The notes below the pieces were generated by a model. That model was given only the letters and a program-made list of their open reading frames with translations. It was not told where the DNA came from and searched no databases. Source: Chrysomallon squamiferum (lineage: Eukaryota > Mollusca > Gastropoda > Neomphalida > Peltospiridae). Taken from it: a stretch of DNA of 64,000 bases. The position numbers were made by a program, and so were the translations under genes. Below, piece after piece: positions 13,272-26,670 of the stretch (position 1 is its first letter; the number at the start of each line of letters is the position of its first letter). The stretch covers positions 41,565,652 to 41,629,651 of the forward strand of contig CM022665.1 in the NCBI GenBank assembly GCA_012295275.1. The letters run 5' to 3'.

Positions 13272-15729
13272 ATGTATAATATCACTCATTTCTGTTCTTC
13301 TGGCTGTTATCAGTGCTTAGCAGATCGTGCAGATTTTTTTGTGCTAATTCATTATTTTGTTTGAAAACTCCCTTTTATCATAATGTTTAATTTTTGGATT
13401 TTATTTATTTTATTTTGCTTAATTGCTAGGATCTAATTTATTAATTTTTTTTTTTTTTTTTTTTTAATCAAAAAACAACAACAAACAACCCACCAAATCA
13501 TTAAATTCATTATTAAAATTTTTGGAAAAATCCACAGTATTTAACACCTTATTACAGTATAAAATTAATTTTTTGTTTTCAGATTGCAGAGAAACGTGTA
13601 TCACGTACACATGCAGAGCTGGAGATAAATAACGGAAAGCTTTATTTAAAATCAGTAAGAATTTATTTTTTCCAATGTAATCAAACTCCCTTTTTATACA
13701 TTAAAAAAAAAAAGAAAAAAAAAAAAAAAAAAAAAGAAAAAAAAGAAATAATAATAATAATAATAAAAAAAAAAAAAAAAAAAAATTAAAACAAAGTTTG
13801 CAAAATATAATATAAATATTAAATTTTATCTTGTAAACTTTTTTTCTTTTCTTTTTTTATGAAAGGCCCAATTAACATTCACCCTTTTAAAATTACTCCA
13901 GTATACAGTGAATATACAAGATGTCACTTAATATTTAAACAAATATAATGGGGTTTTTTTGTTTGTTTTTCATACATGTGAAAGAGTTGGCATTTGTTTA
14001 GTATTAATAAGAGTGTTGATGGATGTTAAATCTAGATTTCTATCCAAAGACAATTTTTCCATAAAAGATTCATTGCTGCTTATAGCCATTGATGTAATGA
14101 CAATGATTTGTTTACTGTTGTATTCAGTACAGAATCAGAGATCTGACACCAAATAACGAATAATTTTCTATTATGCAGCAGCAAAATTGTTCTAAATAAT
14201 AATATTTTTTTAAATTAATAAATGTTATTTTAAATGCAACATAATTTTTAATGAATATTATGTAAGAGAATGATAATAATTTTCAATAAATATTATGTAT
14301 TCAAAGTAAGAGAATGTTGATAAAATACTGAAAATTAGAGAATAATGATAAAATATTGAAAGTAAGAGAATGATTATTCAATACTGAAAGTAACAGAATG
14401 ATGACAAGATATTGAAAATAAGAGAAAGATGATTTGTTTCAGACACACTCGAACCCGTGTTTTCTCAGAATAAAAGGAAAAAGTCAGATCACTCTACTTA
14501 AAGATGAAAAACATGTTCTTGAAGATTCTGATGTCTTTGGTTTGCTACCTGACAAATTGTTCTATGAGGTGACCTATGGTGATCACAAAGTAAATGGCAC
14601 AACAAGGTAATTAAAAAAAACAAAAAAAAAAACATGTTTTTTTTAATGTTATTGAATCATTTTTAAAATTTAAATTGGTCAAAAAAACTAGATCATGGTA
14701 AAACAAGGCAAAATCTGAGTGTATCAAAATTCTAAAAGTGATCAATAAAATAATGAAAAGTTTACAGATCTTTTAGAGAGAACCCATCTAAGCCCTCACC
14801 TCTGAATATTGTGTTATCTTATTCACAGTCTTATGTGTATACATAACTAATAATGGTTGGTAATGAGTTGGAAATATACAAAATCGATCTAGGTTGTGAA
14901 GTAAAACAATTACTGGAAAGATGCAAAATGTATTAAAGTGTTTCTTAAGATTTTCACCCAAAGAAAACAATGATTTTAAATGTATTTACAGTGATTGATC
15001 ACAGTGGATACAGTTTAGAATTTCTTAGTTGATTTTCAGTCAAAGAAAATGAAGATGTAAAATTTATTTACATTGTTTGTTTGATCATTTTAGGTACAGT
15101 TTAGCATTTGTTATTGTTTAATTTTCAGTAAAACTATATAGTTGATAAAGTTCAACCTTTATTTAATTTTCAGTAAAACTACATAGTTGATAAAGTTCAA
15201 CCTTTGTTTAATTTTCAGTAAAACTACATAGTCGATAAAGTTCAACCTTTGTTGTTGTTTTATTTTCAGTCAAAGTTCTGATGGGGCCAGTGAAACTGCT
15301 TCAGAGACTAAAGCATCTGAGAAAGAGACAACAGCCATAAAAGAAGGTCAGATTTAATTTGAATTATTACATCCTACTTAACAATCTGTATTTTCAGTAT
15401 CGTTAAACTGTAAGGCAGTGTTTAGCAAACATTCCTGGATCAGTATCCCCTCTAGTGCTCCTTATCAGTACAATGTAAAGCATATTGTTTTACTATACAT
15501 GTTGAATGAAAGATAACAAAAGCAGCAGATTAACTGCAGTTATTGGCCCTTCCCCCATCCACAAATGCCCACTGTCCACTTTGGGAATCATTCCTGTGAA
15601 GTATATTTTCAGTAGTCTTAGTCTGAGTAATGTAAAATTTCAGAATCTTAAATAATTGAATCACAGTTATGGAAAGCAAACTGAATTTTGTTTGTTTGTT
15701 TTGATGTGTATGTATATGCATATGTATAC

Positions 15730-15791
<62 letters not shown>

Positions 15792-18700
15792 AGAGATAGA
15801 TAAGAAGACATATATATATATATATATATATTATAATTTATAAATGTAATATCTTAATGTAGAAACAGAAGAGAACAAGGACAAAACAGACATAACAGAT
15901 GAAGTACAAAATGAAAGCAGTGTAAGTATTTTTACAATACTTGTGTTGTTTTGAATAAGTATTGCTTTTAATTTTGAAAAAAAAAAATTAATTACAAGTT
16001 TGTTATTTTTGAAATTATATATTTTTGAAATTATTTGTTTGTTAGAGACAGGTTGTTATATTACTAAATACAAACTAATATCTTTAATTTTTGAAATATA
16101 GATTTTGCAAAATAATATAAAGTCTTGTATGGATAGACTATAAAATGTTTTAGTATATAAGTTAGTGTTTATGAATCTGATGAGATCTCAAAATATATTT
16201 TGTTACATCTTTATGAAATTTCCATCAGGATCCAAAAAATGGTAAAAAAAAAAAAAATATATATATAACAAAAATTAATAATAATAACAAGGATGATAAT
16301 TGTGATTGATATCTTTGTTGACATTCGAATATAGTAGAATTATGTCTGTGCATTTTAATATTAGGATGTACATATTAATTATAAATTATTCTTGTATTTC
16401 TTTAAAAATTTTATAACAATAATAAAAACAAATATTAACAGAACAGAAGCAGATGTTAATGATAATAATAATAACTGTCTTTTAAATAACAGTGGAATAT
16501 TTTCTTTTTACAGTCTAACACCACAGATGGTAGAACAGTGGTCACACTGCCCGGTAAGAAGGACATGGCATTGCCACTGGACAAGAAACGTAAACTTCCA
16601 GGTTGGATGAAGCAGATGGCAGCTTCAGGTGGTTTGCCTGAAAAGACTAAAACAAAAGCTAAAGCCAGTGCTGTTGCAAAGAGAAATAGTTAGTTTGACG
16701 TAGAAAAAATAAATTATTTAATATTAATTTATTAAATGTGATTTCAAAATTTAATTTGAAATTGTCAGTAGCCTCCCAGACACACACTCACAAACCCTAC
16801 CACTCCCCTCTCCCCTCAAAAAAAACATTCAGTGGAATAACAACAGTAATGAATATGAAAAAAAAGAAAAATGTTGTTATGAATACACTTTTAGTGTCAT
16901 AGAGGTTTTAGTTATGAACCCGTTAAATTAAAAATACGAAGACCAAAAAGTCCATTTTGGACAAAAGAGTAACAGCACAACTGTTATTTGCTTGTATCAA
17001 GTCAAATGTGTATTTTGATAACAGTTGATAATTGTTATGTTTTTATTAAATAAAATATTTATGTTTGAGATTATAAAATATTTATTATGCATTAATATTG
17101 TTAATGTTATCTCAGTGGGGGAAAAAAAAAAAAATCAGATATTCCATAAAAATGAAAATGTTGCAGTTTTGACCAGCTTTGTGTTGATATTTTATATGGT
17201 TTTTATTATTTTATTTATTTATGTTTAATGTCACTTTTAGCTTTTATTTGTTGAAAAAAAAATAATAATAATAATAATTAAAAAAAAAAAAAAAAAAAAA
17301 CTAAGTTTATTAATTCTGATTTAATCTTCACCTACATAAAAAAAAACCCAAAAACCCATAAATATATTAAATATACTTTTATGTGTAAATATGTGGGGTT
17401 TTTTTGGTTAAAATAAGCATGATTTATTTTTATTTATTGATGATTACCGTACGCTTTACAGCCACAGCTAAAAAAGTATCTGACTCCGAAGAGGAAGAGG
17501 AAGCAGAACCACAGACGAAAACAACATCACGTCGACCAGTCGCCAAAGCAAAACAAAACGTTGATGACGATGATGATGAAGACAATGGTGACAACAACTA
17601 CAGCAGTGAGAATGACGATGACAGCGAGGATGAAGAAGACACCTCTCAGAAGAAAAGAAGACCTGGCAGAACACAGGTGAAAAAGAAGACAAAAAGGAGA
17701 GGCGATGATGATGACGATGACGATGATGACGCAGATTACGAAGAAGTGAAGTCCTCAGCTAAAAAACGTGGCCGTGGTCGCTCAAAGCGTAAAGGTTCTG
17801 ACGACGAAGATGAAAGACCCCGAAGACGTAGGAGACAGGTGAAACGTAAGGAGACTTCAGAGGAGTCGTCTGAGGAGGAGACCAGACAGAGACAGCGACC
17901 ACAAAGAGCAGCACGTCAGGCCAGAGGCAGCTATGGTAAATAAACCCGGAATTAATCCAAATATAAATCTTCATTATTTCATTTATCTTACAGTAAAATA
18001 TCTTTAGATATCATTTTAAGTTCACCTGTTTCAATAAAAAAAATTAGCCTTAAGGTTACAGACGTTCTAAAAAAATCATTACTGGTAAATTTTGTTGACT
18101 TAAATAAATTTAACAAATAGACTATTTAAAAAAAAAAAAAAATTGGTATTTCAGTGGATGACATCATCATTGATGATGATGATGATGTTGATGATGATCT
18201 GCCTCCCAGTGCTAAGAAGGCTGAGGAGGAAGACAGTGACTTTGTTATCGATTTTGAGGATTCTGGAAGTGATTGGGACAGCAAGAAGAAGAAAAAGGTA
18301 ATAACACTCCTTAAAACTTCTCATTTAGACTATTTCCTGATATGACCATTGCCCCATAATCTAGTTTTTCGAAAATGCTTTGTGTGTTTCTTAGTTTGTT
18401 GGATGATGTTTAAAAATGCTTTGCTGTTAAGTTACAAGAATAGAGCACTGTGGTGTGGCAGCAGTAGGATATCTCTCTCAAGCCATTATTAAACAAATAA
18501 TAATAATAACAAATTTAAAAAAAATACATGTATAAGTATGCAAGGTACCTAATAAACAGGATTAAATATTGAGATTTGAATTCTAATTAATAGATTAATA
18601 TGAAATAACATTAAAAAAAGAAGAAAGATATATGTTTTTGTTTTATCTTAATAATGATAACTTACATCTAGTAAAATACAATTTATTTAATTATTAAAAC

Positions 18701-21700
18701 GAAAAAGACTATATGAAATGTGATCAGAACTAATTTTTTTTTTTTTTTTTTTTTTAAATTTTAACTTATTTATTTTTATTTAATTTTTGAGTACTTGTTG
18801 GAAGGGAGAATGAACAGAAACAGATTGGTACATTTCAGGGTAAACCCTCAACAGTGAAAAGACAGTCTAGTCGTAGAGGCAGGCCAAAGAAGTCAGCAAG
18901 GGGAGGTGACTCCGATGACGATACCTATACCCCTCGGACGAGTCGGAGAAGAGCGGCAACTAAAAGAAATTACTCCCAGGACAGTGAAAATGACTTCTCT
19001 GACGAAGATGATGACGACAATGATGATACAATATCTTCAAAGCGGTCAAAAAAGAAAGTGAAAAAACATGATAGTGACAGTGACAGTGATGATAATGAGT
19101 CGGTATCTAAAAAACAGTTGTTCAAGAAGAAAAAACCTAATGAAAGCGGTGATGAGGATGATGGTGGTGATGATGACGACAATGATGGAGATAGCAAAAC
19201 AAATAACAGAACAGTTAAAAAAAGAGGAGCAGATGATGATGAGGAGGAGGAGGTTTCTTCAAATAAAAAGAGTAAAACGAATACCAGTGATGAAGATAGT
19301 GATGATAATGGAAAAGAGAAAAAGAAAGCCAAGCATAGGAAATTGTGTGAATTTGGGAAGAAGTGTTACAGGTAAGACAGTTCGGTTATTTATGCTTTTG
19401 TGTGTTGTTAGCAAATCTGGTAATCAGTAGATTATGTTAGAATATCATCTTGACATAAGGAATTCAAAACTTGGTATTGAAGTACACAAGTAACATCTAA
19501 CTTATCATGTTGACATTTTGAGTACAAATTTTTTTTTATTAAATCATACAGGTGGTTAAACATAGTATCTGGTTCATAATATTTAGTCAGTTTAAATAAA
19601 ATGTTCAGTATTTTTAAATCCTTATGTTATCTGTCAGATACATTACATGAAAAAACCCTCTTCGTTTTCTTATCCTGTAATTTTATTTTATTTTATTTTT
19701 TAATCCATATTCTACGAAGAAATGTTAGTATTAGAGATGGACAGTCAGATTATGAGACACCTCACATAAATTATAGCATACCTAAACTTTTAAAACATTT
19801 ATTTCAGGTTTTGAAAAAAAAAAAAAGAATAAAATTCTAAAAACTAATTGATGCAACTGATTAGCCATACATGTGTTACGTAATTCATTACTGTTATCAC
19901 TACAAAAAGTTTTAAACACATTATGCATAATAATTATCAGAATTTTATGTAATGTCAGCTCGGATGAAACAAAATTAAGTGTGCGTTTTCTAGTAACTAA
20001 CACTTCTTGCATTGGTTTTATTTAGGAAAAATCCTGTTCATTTCAAGGAGTACTGTCATCCTGGTGATGCTAGCTATGATGAAGCAGGTGCAGACAGTGA
20101 TGATGGAAAACCTGAATGTCAGTTTGGTGCTCACTGCTTCAGGTAAAAAAACTGGGGGTGGTTTTTTTTTGGGGGGGTGGGGTATCTTCTTTAAACTTCA
20201 TCGTAATAAACAAATAAAGACACATTTACTAGCTCCTTAGTACAGCTTTTACACTGATGTCTTGTAGGTACTGAACATTTTCTAATTGTATTTCTGAGAA
20301 AGGAGAGACCTGCTCTTGCCAGTTAATGAGTTAACATCAAGAGATATTTTAGAATTCTGCACAACTTCACACAAAATAGCAAAGCATGTATGGCAGCCTT
20401 TCATATTTCAAATCGTGAATTTCATCATTTAAATGCTTTGCCATGAAATGAATGGTAACTCAGACAGTCATGGATACTGTTGTTTTCCTTTGATGGTTTT
20501 CAGATTGGCTGAGGGAAAAAAATCAAAAATGCAGAATTCTGACATACCTTTTGCAATATTTTTTTTGTTATTGTTTGATTTTTTTTGGTTGTTGTTTTTT
20601 TTTGTGGGTTTTTTTCAAATGTAAATCTTTTGCTTTTTCAAGAACCAACCCACAACACAGAGAGAAATTCTACCATCCAAGTAAAAATTCAAGACCAGGA
20701 AAAATTACAAATAACAGAACAGGTGTTTTATTTTGGTAGCTCAGTGCTTAGCTGTAGCTGTATTAATAAGTTATTTTATTTATTAGAGTCAGTTTTTTTG
20801 TTTTTTTTTCACCCAGACTTGACATTTTTAAAAAATCATTTCATTAAATATAATCTGCATTATCCCGTCACTTAACAATTTAGATTCAGTAAATTGTACT
20901 CCCTGAAAGAATAGCTGCTTTGTTATATCTTTCCAATTTAGACAAAATCTTTCAATGTTTTGTGTTTATACCATTTTTAAGTCACTTATAACATAACCTC
21001 TCTGTGTTCTTAATCTTTATGATGCAACTTTTAGAAACTTAACACATTATGTTAAATCAATTTATTTTATGTTTTGAGAGTCACATCAAACCTAAAAGTT
21101 TATTCTTGTTGTCAGCTGACAAGTATAAATGTTGCTGACTGTTTCAAAAAAATGGAACAATTTTTTAAAACACAAAATATTTACACAGCGTCATTATTTG
21201 TTGAGACAAAGTCTCAAGTGAAAACGTTTTGTCTAAACAAAAGTTTTGTTTTCTCTTTCTTTAATATCTAACTTCTTATTTTCCTATGTGATAAATAACC
21301 TCTCCATTTCACTGCAGTTTCTGTTACGCTGATTTTCACTGCTTAACACTGGTTTTCTTAAAATACTTAAAACGGCACTGTTTTTATTCTGTTGTGTGAT
21401 GATGTTACACTTGTAAACAGGGTAAAAAAAAAAAAAAAAAAAAAATTAAAAAACGATTAAAGATAACAATAATATAATAATAAAGAAATTATTTATACAT
21501 AATCACATGTGCATGTGTATTTGTGTGTGTGTGTGTTTTTTTTATGTATATATAATCAATTTAAAAACTACCACTATTACTCACATTAATAAATTATTTT
21601 TTTTTTTTTTTTTTTTTAATGTAATTATTTTACACAATTGTCTTGCACTTTTCAGGTAAGAAAAATGATAACAGCGATGATGATGATGACGGTCTTCCAA

Positions 21701-21894
21701 ATACTTATGATTATAACGACACCTTCATTGATGACGTTGGCAACTCTGATTCTGACAGCGATTCCTCAGACATGGACGCTGGCAATGACTCAGACTACAG
21801 ACCTGATACTGAAGAAATAAAATCACTGAAGAAAGATGCAAAAGGATTTATAAAAAACAAAAAACTTGTGAAACCAGTTGGCAAACAAATCTGA
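11592..21894 (+). CDS. APLF: APLF, aprataxin and PNK-like factor (FHA, Ku-binding motif, two PBZ fingers, acidic tail), 12 exons, complete
   Basis: APLF is a nuclear scaffold of non-homologous end joining that binds XRCC4/XRCC1, Ku80, poly(ADP-ribose) and histones. Exons: 11592-11684, 13583-13654, 14443-14606, 15270-15346, 15863-15921, 16514-16688, 17462-17935, 18155-18297, 18839-19371, 20026-20142, 20643-20722, 21656-21894. Together they make 741 residues with all phases matching. The FHA domain spans about 1-100 (VIGRG at 23-27, RVSRTH at 36-41). KKRKLPGWM at 179-187 is the Ku-binding motif. PBZ1 (C589, C595, H602, H608) and PBZ2 (C628, C634, H641, H647) both follow C-x5-C-x6-H-x5-H. The tail from 663 has YDYNDTFIDD followed by acidic repeats and LKKDAKGFIKNKK, as in the histone-chaperone domain. 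Human APLF has 511 residues; the excess here is residues 214-585, alternating acidic and basic blocks with an AT-hook RRGRPKK (431-437). Retention of intron 6 would end the protein at a TAG just after the Ku motif. Confidence 0.94.
13672..13790. repeat. A-rich low-complexity tract in APLF intron 2
   Basis: A-runs broken by G and by a short AAT repeat, beginning shortly after exon 2 of APLF. No retroposon body was recognised beside it. Confidence 0.85.
15120..15269 (+). repeat. 45-bp tandem repeat carrying splice-acceptor-like ends, before APLF exon 4
   Basis: Three near-identical units each contain TTTCAGTAAAACTA followed by GATAAAGTTCAACCTTT, with the CAG at 15126, 15171 and 15216. The true acceptor of exon 4 (15267-15269) has the same TATTTTCAG look. 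Use of an upstream CAG would put an in-frame TAG into the message. Confidence 0.85.
15731..15790. repeat. (TG)n microsatellite
   Basis: About 30 TG dinucleotides in APLF intron 4, followed by an (AT)n tract at about 15810-15831, 32 bases before exon 5. Confidence 0.97.
18398..18485 (+). mobile_element. Degenerate SINE 3' fragment in APLF intron 8
   Basis: GGATGATG, TGCTTTGCTG, AAGAATAG and TCTCTCTCAA occur in the same order as in the body of a tRNA-derived SINE that I recall as common in molluscs. The other two copies in this window share parts of the same body. No tRNA head is visible here. Assignment rests on recall and on similarity between copies. Confidence 0.45.
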
Positions 21895-23380
21895 GTAAAT
21901 AGCTGCTTGTTTTTATATGCATGTTTTGTTTTTGACATGTAACTATATAAGATATACACAGGGTATTTGTTAGTTGTTTTTATTTTTTTTTTTTTTTGGC
22001 TTTTCTAATTTTAGATATCTGCGACACTGTTTTGTTGATGAAGCTTGTGATTATGCTCTGTGTTTATAAACATTCAGAACAATAATGTTTAATTATTAAA
22101 TTAACATTTTAAAATATATATATATATATATATATATACACTGCCCAGGAGGTTTTTAGACAAGATGCAAAAATTTGCAACACTGATTGAGAAAAGAGTT
22201 AACATTTGTTGTCTTTTAAAATCTTTTTTTAAATAATCTTTTTTATCATATTATCTTTAATGTTTGCATTGAAAATCATGAAAATAAAACAGTACAAGAT
22301 CAGTTTCCTGTGAAACATACTATCTTATTTTCCATTTGAAATACTTTGGTCTGTAACTAATTCCCTGCAGTCTCATAGAATCAACTAAGAACCTTCTGGT
22401 GCATAAAACTACAACAACAATATAAAAAAGCCCAGATCTGTTTTAGAGACTGATGAAATTTAATAATGGCTCCATCACTAGCCTATTGAAAAACAAAATA
22501 AAAATAAATAGTAATAAAAATTAAAATAAGATGCAAAAAATTAAGTATCATTGTTTTGCTCAAATATATTTTTCTGAAGGGCAGTTGATATTGTTGAATG
22601 AAGTTGTCCATCCAAGAATGTAAGTTTTTATTTATTTTTTATGGATATTAGAATAGTGGGCTACAAGATGAACACTGTATATGTGTTAATATTTTTTAAA
22701 GAACCCTGTGTATATTTTTATATATTTATATCATGCTAAAGTGCTCATTATACATTAGTTTAGGGTTTTAATTTTCATAGCCGTGCACTTTGTGGTAATT
22801 ATGAGCTGACTGGCCAGGAATACATTACAAAATATGATTTAATGGTCATATCCAAAAATATTTGACATTTGTATAGTTTTTGTTAGCTTATCATAGAAAT
22901 CAAAATGTTTGTTAATGTTTCAACTAATCAGTGTCGAATCTTGTGTTGTGTTGAGGCTTTCAACAATTTTGTAAATGTAGATCGTAAATGACTCACATGT
23001 TGGAGAACAGTATTGGGTATGGTATATAATCAGTGGCTTGGAGAGAAGAAAATTGTTTTAAGTTGTAGCCAGCACTATGTCAGAAAACTGAGTATTACAT
23101 TTTACTGTTAGTCAGAATATGATGAACTCTAATTATAATATGCCATATCGCGAGCTCCATGGCTAAGTACATTTAATTTAAAAATTGATAACATCTGTAA
23201 GAAAATATTTAAGTTTAATAAGTGAAATATAATTAGCTGGAAATGGTAATGAGAATTAATTAAATACTTTTATGTATGCTTCATGTATTTTGTTGCTTTT
23301 TAAAAGTAAATAATGCTAATATATACATGTATATATTTTTTCCATTTTATTTTGTTGCTTAGAAAGTAAGTTAAATAGAT

Positions 23381-23600
23381 TCTGAATCTGTACCAGTCAG
23401 TTAGACTGGTATACTTTGAGTAAATCTAATATCAAGTTAAAAACTGGTTTATATGTGTTAATAAGTTATGAACCTGTACCAGTCAAATTGACTGGTATAC
23501 TCTGAATAATACTGGTTTCAAGTTCAAAACTGGTTTATATTTGTTAATAAGTTATGAATCTGTACCAGTCAAATTGACTGGTATACTCAGAATAATACTA
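23381..23600. repeat. 86-bp tandem repeat with an inverted-repeat core
   Basis: The units begin with TACCAGTCA at 23391, 23477 and 23563, exactly 86 bases apart, in about 2.6 copies. Each contains ACCAGTCAA-A-TTGACTGGT (first copy slightly altered), which can fold into a hairpin, followed by AAAACTGGTTTATAT. No coding potential. Confidence 0.9.
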
Positions 23601-26426
23601 ATATCGTGCTAAACAGTAGTTCAGCCCTTGTGTTAATATTGAAGAATTTTCACAAACTGAGACTGGACATAATCTGGTGCAAGGTGAAATTTTATTTTAT
23701 GTTGTTCATCAAAAAACTAATAAGTATATATTCATGCATATATTTCTTGCTGTGTACACAAAAGGCTTATTATTTTAAGTGTCTGGCATTTTAAACATCA
23801 TTGTACATCTGATATTGTATTGGGTTGCAACAAATGTTTCTACAAGTTTTTCAACTGGTGGTGTTTTTGAGCACATAATTGTATTTCACATGTGAACTTA
23901 TATACCTGTTCTAAAAGGTAAACAAAATGGCACTTATGGTTGAATAAATCTACATACAAAATATATACAGTACTGTCTTTTAATTTCACTTAAAAATGCT
24001 GTGAAAATCCGTTCCAGCACAATACATAAATTGCCATCTGCTGTATCCATGGTCATTTTCTTTCATTCTTTAAATAACAATGTCATCCCACAGTATTCAT
24101 TCAGAAATGTTAAAATTATTTCTGGTTCAGGGACATATAATCATATTAGTAATTTTTGTTTCTTCATTTACTATCCACAAGACGGAAATAAAAAAAAAAT
24201 TAAAATTTTTAAAAATGTGTGTGTACATGAAAATAAAATAATAAAAAAAGGTGTTTTTTGAATGTATAAAGCTATATGCTTTACAGTTTAATTACATTTA
24301 GTTTTGATTGATTGTTGCATGTTTTTAATATTCTGATATTTTACTTCATCTTGTTCTACTGGGTTGGTAAACAAATTGTTGTTATTTTGATTTTCATCTT
24401 AATCATTGATTAAATATTTCATTGCATAAATTTGTAATTTTTCATTGCAAATATAAAATATGTATGTTGTCTCAGAAGATGGCTTCTTGTTTTTTTTTGT
24501 TTTTTTTTGCTTTTAATATTTGCAAATATATTTGTTGTATTATAAATTCATTTCATATTGAATGATAACAATTAAGCTATGTATCTGTTGTACATACATT
24601 TTGTTTTAATTTCATAAGAAAATATAATTAGCTACATTAACATTTCAGAAATTGTAGTGGGAAGTACTTTAATTTTTATCTCTTTTCACTGGAACTACTA
24701 CAAATCGTTTTTGGTTTTAAAGAAGACCATTTAATAATGATGTACTTTTAAAAACATGGGACCCATTTTTCATGAATATTGTTTAGCTTTGTGTTATAAA
24801 TTTTAGATATGAAATTTAGAAACTAGTTTTGATGGTATTTTGGTTAGGGAGAACCATTTTAAATCTTATAAATTTTTAATTTTTTTTTTAAATTTTTAAA
24901 ATTTTTTTAATGTATTTTTTTTTTTTTTTTTTTTTAAAGGTGTTTGTTTATGTTGATAACTTTCACTTCAAATTAGTTTTACTTTTAATATGTTTTTATT
25001 TTTTGCATTAATTAGGCAGATGTGAAGCAACAGTGTAATCTGTTCTTTTTACATTTTAATGTTTGTGGAAACATGGGAACTGAAAAGAAATGATAATAGA
25101 TATTTCTAAATGGTTTTCCAGTTTTCTCAAGGTCAATTTTGTAAGTATATTACTTCAAAATTTGTGTAAAAATGTTAATTTTGTAATACTTTCGATGGCA
25201 TTTTACACTAAATTTGTACAGCATTTTGGATGAATTTTATTTATTTATTATTACTTTTTTTAGTTTATAATCAGCCAGATAAATTTAAAATTGTAGAATC
25301 ATATTTCTAAATATTAGTAAGCTAAAATGAAGTATTAATCAAAGTAGAGGTTTTCTTTTTATGCAGTTTTATTTATTCATTAATGTTTTAGAAATAAATT
25401 CTGTTCAGTTTTATCAGTGTTATTTTTATTGTAATTATAATAATAATAATAATTGAATTTTAATTAACTTTTCCCCAGTCATACTGATATTTTTTTCTTT
25501 TTTGTGAATTCTTATTTCAACAAATGTATAATGGATTTAGGCACGCCAATGATTAAAACAAAATAACTTTGGCTTCATTTTAAGTTGAACTGAACAAATG
25601 CTACGCAATATTTTTGTTTTTTCTTTGATTTAAGATGCTTCCAGCCTTCCAAAATACATTTTAAAACCAATAAAAATGTTGTAGCTACACTTCTTGTTTC
25701 AACTGTTGTACTTTGACAGTAGGCCTACATTGCATTTAGAATCTTTTTCCAAAAATTACAAATGAAGTTGTTTACAGTTTATGATACTGTTAACATATAA
25801 AAAAAATAAATAGCCTTTCTGCTTGCCTGATTACAATAGCCGTAGACCTATATTTAGTTGAGTTTTTTAAAAAGAAATTATATGAACATTTTTTTAACTG
25901 TTAAAACTGTACAATGCATCAACTGCTTTGTAGCAATTTTACTTTTTTTTTCTTTATGACAAGTTTGTGTAACAACCAAAAAAAAAACTACAAAAAAAAC
26001 CAAAAAAGATTTAAAAAAAAAAAAAAAAAAAAAATTATTAAAATTATTTTTTATTTATTATTTTTTACAAAATATTGATACATTTGTTTTCACTCCCATA
26101 AAGTAATAAACTTTATGAAAATAAAAGTAGTCAGAATTAACATTTTTACTTGATGTGCTGATCCGTCAGTACATAACTGGACTCAACATAAATACATGTA
26201 TTTTTGTCAGATTCAATTTTTCAGAACCTTGACAACATTTGTCATTAGATAAATTCACTACATTGTAATGTTGACAAAATTGTGTGCTAAATAAATTATA
26301 ACTGGATTAATGGTTTTTAGTTTTTTATTGTTTTTGTTTTTACAAATTATTTTTACAAATTATTTTAATCATGTTGAAATATCCAACATGAATTACACGT
26401 GTATATTTCTGTTGTTATCATTACAG

Positions 26427-26670
26427 AAACCTCAGGATTTGATCCTGTGACCACTGTTCCAGATTAACAGTAAAATCCATCCATTTCAGCATGTCCATTG
26501 AGCAATTTCTCAACCCAGCCATGTAACATGACTGGTAGATCAAAAGCATTTGTTTTATGGGAAGGTACATATAAACAAATCCTTCCTGCTTATTAAAAAG
26601 ATTAGCCCATCATATAATAGCCTTTAGGTTTCCTTTCTTTCATTATCTGACTGGTCCTTATCCTCATATA
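26427..26670 (+). mobile_element. Degenerate tRNA-derived SINE body
   Basis: GGATTTGATCCTGTGACC resembles a tRNA B-box region. It is followed by CCATTGAGCAATTTCTCAAC, CCAGCCATG, GACTGGTAGATCAAA, GGTACATATAAACAAATCC, TTAGCCCATCA and GGTTTCCTTTCTTTCATT. This order matches a SINE I recall from many mollusc genomes. The 5' tRNA head is missing. It lies between APLF and ALDH6A1. Confidence 0.65.

Noticed and set aside
18970-19332. Minus-strand Ser/Phe/Leu-rich frame of 120 residues
   Set aside because: Antisense of the Asp/Lys-rich APLF exon 9; composition follows from repeated GAT and AAG codons.
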